Shown one piece after another: positions 58,774 through 64,000 of a stretch of 64,000 bases of DNA. The DNA lies in contig CM071589.1 of NCBI GenBank assembly GCA_036429605.1, positions 3,410,001 through 3,474,000 of the forward strand, given 5' to 3'. The notes below the pieces were generated by a model. It had not been told where the DNA came from, searched no databases, and saw nothing but the letters and a program-made list of their open reading frames with translations. Both the position numbers and the translations under genes were made by a program. How positions within the stretch are numbered: position 1 is the first letter of the stretch; each line of letters opens with the position of its first letter. The stretch comes from Cladobotryum mycophilum (taxonomy: Eukaryota > Ascomycota > Sordariomycetes > Hypocreales > Hypocreaceae).

Positions 58774-61700
58774 TCACCCCGAATATCCCGACGGTCCCGA
58801 GCCATTCTCACTGCTCAACTTCAAACTCTCCTCAATAGCTCTCCTAAACTCCTCGTCATCTTCTTCGTCTTCGCCGCCATTATTCTCCTCGGCGGCTTTG
58901 CCCTTCCCCTTGGCTGATTCCTGTTGTCGTCTAAACTCTTCCTCCGCCAGGCTCTGCTTCTTGACGTATTCCATGACAATCTCCTCTTCTGATTTTTCGT
59001 GCTGGGCTCGTTCCATGTCATCCTTTGAGGCGGCGATGGCGCGTTGGAGTTCTTCGTCTTCTTCCTCGGGGGCTGGCTGGGGAGGAGGGTCAGGGATTTT
59101 GCGAGATTCTTCGATGACGCGCTGTAGTTCGTCGTCTTCGTCGTTGTTGTGCATCTGAATCGGTGCAGGACCTGCATCTGGGCCCCTGGGTGCAATCTTG
59201 GTGTCCATTACACCGAGCCCCGTAACTCCAGCTTCTTGCGGCGGAGGGAAGACGCCGTGGGTAGTCGTGCTTTCTCGCATGGCTTGCTCGATAAGTTCTT
59301 GGTATTCCTCGTCCGTGATCTGATACTCTGCATCTTCAAACAGGTTTGGATTCTTGCTGTCTGTGGGTGCTCGCACAGGGTCGGGCAAAGCGCCACGCTG
59401 TCGGGCAGCATTGACACTGTCCCGTATGGCGGCCTCGATCATGGCGTCTTCCTCTGCGTTTCCTTTGGATGTTTCCCTCACAGAAGCCCGGATAGCTTCT
59501 TCGTACTCGCCATCAGCGGATGTGCGTGGCGACGAGCTGAAACCGGCTGGATGGGGGACAGGCGCATCAATGTATCCCTTCTTCTGTAGGGTTCGCCTCT
59601 TCTTCTCTTCGGTGGAGAGGCCACGCATATGCCGCCACCCCGTCTGCGGACGAGAAAACGGGGATGGTGCTTCATTTGCTTCACTCCCTGCCGGTGCCTT
59701 CTCTGCCGTCGATTCTTTCTTCTTCCACATGTAATAGTTCTTCAAGTCAAATCTCACATCGTTGCTCCAGCGATTGATGATATCCGCCTTTTCACCGTCT
59801 GATGCCTTGTTGAAATCAAGCTGTCCCTGTACCACGCGCGCGGTCATGACATGGTTCTGAACGCTTCTCGCCATAAACTTGTTGACTTCGGCATAAGCGC
59901 CTTGCATCACGTAGGCGGGTATGCCCCATATACCTACACAACAGTTATTAGCATAAAAATGGCATCTAGAAATTAGGTCAAGACTCACCGGCTGCAGGCT
60001 TAGCAATAAGTCCACCAATGCCTTTGCCAAAACCTTTGACCAGGCCCCCGACGCCATCCTTCTGGGCACCCCTGAGCGGCTGTGTGACGAGTCCAGAGAC
60101 ACCATCATAAAATCCGAGACCAAACTCCTTGCTGGCCACCTTGACGCCACTGGTAAGATCCGTGACCTTTTCAACATCCCGTATGGTATCGTCATTATAT
60201 AGTCGAGGTAGATTCCTAAAGCCCTTTGCCAGTCCTAAGCAGAAGTTCATGGGAGATTTGACACCCGTGACCACGACACGACCAACATTCTTACTGACAC
60301 CTACTGTGGCATCAAAAGTTGCCATTGTTCTATCGTATGTATCCCGACGGGTAGGACCAGATTGGTTGCTAGGGGTTGAAGATCGTCCTGGTGCGGGTGA
60401 AACAGACCCCGCACGATTATTTGGAGGTACCCCTAAAGGTGGCGGCGGGAAAGCCGGCAGTTCCTGTGGTGTATTGGGTGTGGCAATCCTATTTTGTGAA
60501 GTGGTAGATGGGGTGTTACGGTCAGAACTAATGACCGGGGATAGGACACTGCTTGATTCAAGCCTTGACGCTGCATCGCTGCTCTCCTTTGTAATCCTAC
60601 TATCTCCATCTTTCAAAGTCTGGGAATCCGTCCGCCTCTTCCTGAACATGTCTCGCGGCGTATCAGCAAATAGAGACATTCCAATACTGCTGAGATCAGA
60701 CATGATAGATGAGGCGCCGGCGGTGATGGGGTCGGGAGGTTGGGCCTCTGTGTTGTACTCGCGTGATCGATACCTTGCTTCTTGTTAGAAATTGCTATAG
60801 TGATAATATCAACATTGAACTTACAGCTTGAGATCACTGTATTGCACTAGACCCTTCCCAACAAGCACCGCAGCAGCCAAAGGGCTAAGCCTCACAGCCG
60901 TCCGCCTAACTCTCCAAGCTGCACTTCGGCTAGGGGCAACAGAGCAACGGAGGGCTTCCAAATTGAGATGATTATGAAAACTGTAGGCGCCAGCATCAGC
61001 TCCTCGTTCCTCTCGAATCTTTTGACCAAGTCCCTTGGCCTGCTCCTGAGTCTCTGGTCTGAGACAGAACTTGAGAGCTTCAGCTAGCTTCTCAGCAGTC
61101 AAGGCTTTGTTGGGGATAGGGTCCGGTCCAGCTTTGGCTTTAGCAATCATTGCACCCCAAAATGGCTGATCACCAAAGAAAGGTACCACGAGGGTAGGTT
61201 TTCCGGCCTTGATTCCTGCGGCCGTCGTTCCAGCTCCTCCATGGTGGACAACACAGGAAACCCTTTCGAATAGCCAGTCATGTGGAACATTTCCAAGCAT
61301 GAAAACCCCTTCGGGCAGGCCTACTGCATCAGCACCTAGGCCACCCCAGCCCTTGGAAACTAAAGCTCTAACACCAGCAAGATGAATCGCGTCGAATATT
61401 AATCGCGTCATAGCATTTGGGTCGTCTACAACAATGGATCCAAAGCCTATATATACTGGTGGCGGTCCTGCTGCAAGGAACGACGCAAGCGCGGGGTCGG
61501 GGGTATACGAAGATGCGAGATTCAGGAAGTAGAATCCCGCGACATCTATATGTGGTCCCCAATCATTCGGTTTGGGGATCAATGCCGGAGACCTAGATTC
61601 AGAATTAGAAAGGGGGGGGGTGGGTATGGTTCACGATGACATACCAGCAATAGGTATAGGATATCTTGAGTCTCTGGAGAAGACCTGGAGCCCAGATCAG

Positions 61701-62930
61701 TGCCAGTGGTTCTAAATCCAGAGCCTTTTCTCTAAATCGGTTAATAACATCACCTAGCCCCTGCCAAGTCATCATCTCGACTAGTGAGTACGTCAAGTAA
61801 TTCGTTATGGCATCCTCGGCGTTGGTAGATTGAACATTGGCCAGCGGATGAGGGAACGCTCTGGTGGGTGACCATGGCATCCTAATCAGACCAAATTGTC
61901 AGTAATGAGTAAGCATCTTGCTCGGATTGTAATCTCTCACGTAAACATCATATGTAAGGGGATGCCCAGTTTCTCTGCAATATGAATATGTGCAAAGCTG
62001 GGAGGATTCGCAATAATGGCATCTGCCACGAATGGATCTTGATTCTCACCCCCCGATAGGCCTGCTGAGGAATCCCAAGGCTCGAATTTGCCATGAGCTC
62101 GCGGTGGCGGCCCGAGTCCATTTCCCGCTTCGATACACGATCTCCAACATCCAAGTAACATGTCCTGAACGCCCTTTCGACGCCTGCTGATCTCGCCACT
62201 CGTTATGGCGTCAAGTCCTGGCATGAGCCCAGGATGCTTGACCATGAAGGCCATGAGCTCCGCCGGGTCTCCACCAATGCTAAAGAACTCAAGTCCATTT
62301 TCTTCAACAAACGTTTGAAAGGTTGGGTGGGTTGCAACACGGACCCGGTGACGATATGTTTCTTTTAGAACTTTGCCCAGGGCGACAAAAGGTTGAACAT
62401 CTCCTCGTGATCCAACGATCTGTATGACGACATTAAGACCCGGGGGAGGTTTGTGTCCGGGTTCACCTGCAAGATCTGGGGGGATGTAGGCAGGAGGTAG
62501 GCTTGGTTGGGCAGCGACTTGACTAGCGATAGAGGGGGCGAGTAATTCAGCCAGCCGTCTATTCTTTTGGTTGATGCTAATGTTGACTCGCCCATCGCCT
62601 AGAGAGTCAGGTTAGAAAAAGAAATGGCTAATTCTATAATATCATTGGGGGAAAACCAAGTCTTGTGTCGCAGCTCCATCAGAGCAGGCAGTTCAGGTCA
62701 TACGTACTAGTTACAGCAGCGCCAGCATCAAGGCCTGGCTGCGAGAGTTCTATGTGATCAACCTGGTCGCCATATGCCGGCGGTGCCTCAGTTGGAACCT
62801 CTAGATCTGGTATGACGAATCCATCCGTAACCAAGGCTTCGGCAGCCACGTTCTCATATTCGTTGTATGGAGGTATTGGTTCAGAGGCCTGTTGCCGAGC
62901 TAGGTCTTGTTTCTCGTCGGAGACAGCCAT
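58774..62930 (-). CDS. GT28 sterol-glucosyltransferase-like protein fused to VPS13/ATG2-C-like segment and six UIMs
   Basis: Six exons encode 1276 aa: 62930-62708, 62598-61941, 61881-61645, 61592-60825, 60773-59989, 59933-58774. The start is MAVSDEKQDLARQQASEPIP. The GT28 N-lobe begins LNVVIQIVGSRGDVQPFVAL, with FFSIGGDPAELMAFMVKHPG. The C-lobe has YIGFGSIVVDDP and the UDP-binding VVHHGGAGTTAAGIKAGKPT. These are hallmarks of UDP-glucose:sterol glucosyltransferases, here without the PH/GRAM of Atg26. From about residue 778 comes TVGVSKNVGRVVVTGVKSPM, then GFYDGVSGLVTQPLRGAQKD and GKGIGGLIAKPAAGIWG. This pattern matches the ATG_C region of VPS13/ATG2. After about 1020 there are six UIM-like helices (for example YEEAIRASVRE, DELQRVIEES, EEFRRAIEESLKL). 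All five introns are 51-109 bp and the whole chain is in frame. Confidence 0.88.
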
Positions 62931-64000
62931 GACACCAGCTATTGAAGAGCGCTTTGAAGTCAATCAGGACCAGACTCAACAAAATGAGGAGAGGTGGACG
63001 TTTCGGGAGTCACTTGAGGGCTATTGGACGATGTTGAGCAGTGTGATTTGCCTCCTCAAAGCAACATGTAGTCATGAGGGTTGAGATATGACGTGCTCTG
63101 CCTGGTAATGAAAAGTGTAGCGTCCCGGTGGAAAAAAGATGGCAAGAATTTTTAACGGAAGATGCAACTCAATATAAATAGCATTAGAGAATGAGAATGG
63201 ATCGAAACTGGATTGCAGATTGATATCATGGCGTGGGTGCATGTCACATACCTACTACTATGTAAGAGGCTAATCCTAGGCGAGCAACATTGAAGCGCGC
63301 ATGCATGGAAAGCAAGGAACTGAGTGGCAGTGGTTCTCCCTCCTTCGCTCCCTCCCTCCCCGCATCAGTGCCAGGCCAGTCCAGTGCAACGTCTGCGCCG
63401 TATCTTTTGTGGCGCTATTATAGGTACCTCTGCTCTGTACCTACAGACTCCATCCTCTCCATCATGGACCCTTCATCCTTGTCATTCTGTAATTTGGAGG
63501 CCTGATTGTCCACGTAATTGTTCCATGCAACAGCCGCCCTGTGGTAATTGAAACAAATAAAAAATCAAAACTTGAACATGGCATCGCCCACCTTCATCAA
63601 CCTTGGCAAGGTTGACTAAAAAGTTCAATGAAGCCTCAGAGCCAATGATTCAGTTCCAAGCACACAAGCTACTCCATTCCAGATCCGGAAACAAATTCGC
63701 GAAAAAAAAGTAAACTTGTCTCACTCACACTGACGAAACCAGCAAAGCCTCATTCATTCATGTATCCAAAATTAGCAGCGCTCATCATTGAAAGACGGAT
63801 ATCTTCATCAACGTGAGGCTTGGGTCAATGACCTCCAGATTGTAGAGCAAAGGAGTGGTGCAACACAATGACGGAGAAACCGCCCTGCTTTCTCATTATA
63901 ATAAACTGATATTCATGGACATGATCAATGTCCAACTACGAGCTCTGTGAATCGATATATCGCACCATCGCCTGGTCGTGGATCCTTGGCAATGCAAGCC
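62931..64000. other. Terminal non-coding stretch
   Basis: Upstream of the GT28 fusion gene to the window edge. Small ORFs have no family features. It presumably holds the fusion gene's promoter; any gene further right lies outside the window. Confidence 0.4.

Noticed and set aside
59978..60703. A separate gene starting MSDLSSIGMSLF, distinct from the GT28 gene
   Set aside because: A clean GTAAGT...CAAG intron at 60774-60824 joins the GT28 frame to YRSREYNTEAQ, which runs in frame through that methionine.
48669..62930. A biosynthetic cluster joining choline sulfatase, secreted protein and glycosyltransferase
   Set aside because: Housekeeping genes (RPP1, MED8, tRNAs) interrupt it; no backbone synthase, P450 or regulator is present.
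1..64000. Transposons or RIP-mutated repeats
   Set aside because: I saw no transposase, reverse transcriptase, terminal repeats or strongly TA-biased degraded coding sequence.

Overview
This window is nuclear DNA of a filamentous ascomycete, most likely a Sordariomycete and probably Hypocreales (inferred from the protein families, not from a marker). Genes are compact and separated by 0.3-4 kb. Their introns are 48-190 bp with GTxxGT donors and CTAAC-type branch sites. A fungal Mediator subunit (MED8), an APC/C E2, a Cdc24-type protein and an Rng2/IQGAP protein all fit this. I see no transposon, CRISPR array, prophage, RIP-degraded tract or secondary-metabolite cluster.

Layout. 1-8 kb: CHK1 checkpoint kinase (minus strand, runs off the left edge), the cyclin-selective E2 UBC11, ribosomal protein L31, a Rax1-like RGS/membrane protein, and COP9 signalosome subunit 7. 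9.5-16.2 kb: a Ccc2-type copper P-ATPase and an ESAG3-like type II membrane glycosyltransferase. 16.2-20.2 kb: gene-poor. 20-32 kb: a TPT-type nucleotide-sugar transporter, an RMD1-like DUF155 membrane protein and a 1808-aa IQGAP/Rng2 protein. 32.9-35.6 kb: a divergent Cdc24-like protein with a fungal STAND-type N-terminal domain. 36.4-46.4 kb: a cysteine-rich F-box-like protein, an intron-containing tRNA-Ser(GCU), a DUF1295 reductase-like membrane protein, a GFA/CENP-V zinc enzyme, a gene-poor simple-repeat tract and an F-box/2EXR-like protein. 47-51.4 kb: MED8, choline sulfatase and two more tRNA-Ser(GCU) genes. 52-58.4 kb: a secreted Pro/Thr/Ser-rich protein, RNase P subunit RPP1/Rpp30, a zinc-ribbon microprotein and an unrecognised C-terminal-anchored protein. 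58.8-62.9 kb: a six-exon fusion of a GT28 sterol-glucosyltransferase-like domain, a VPS13/ATG2 C-terminal-like segment and six UIM-like motifs.

The genes do not form one pathway. Most are housekeeping: checkpoint and cell-cycle proteolysis, cytokinesis and polarity, translation and tRNA processing, transcription, and copper, sulfate and glycan metabolism. The most unusual proteins are the GT28-VPS13C-UIM fusion and the Cdc24-like protein.

Data-quality warning. Seven one-base frameshifts break five conserved genes. Every one lies in a run of five or six G or C, and adding one base to the run restores the family sequence each time. This is best explained by homopolymer under-calling in the assembly rather than by pseudogenes, so the affected CDS spans should be read through. 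Exon coordinates were derived by hand from splice signals and reading-frame continuity.
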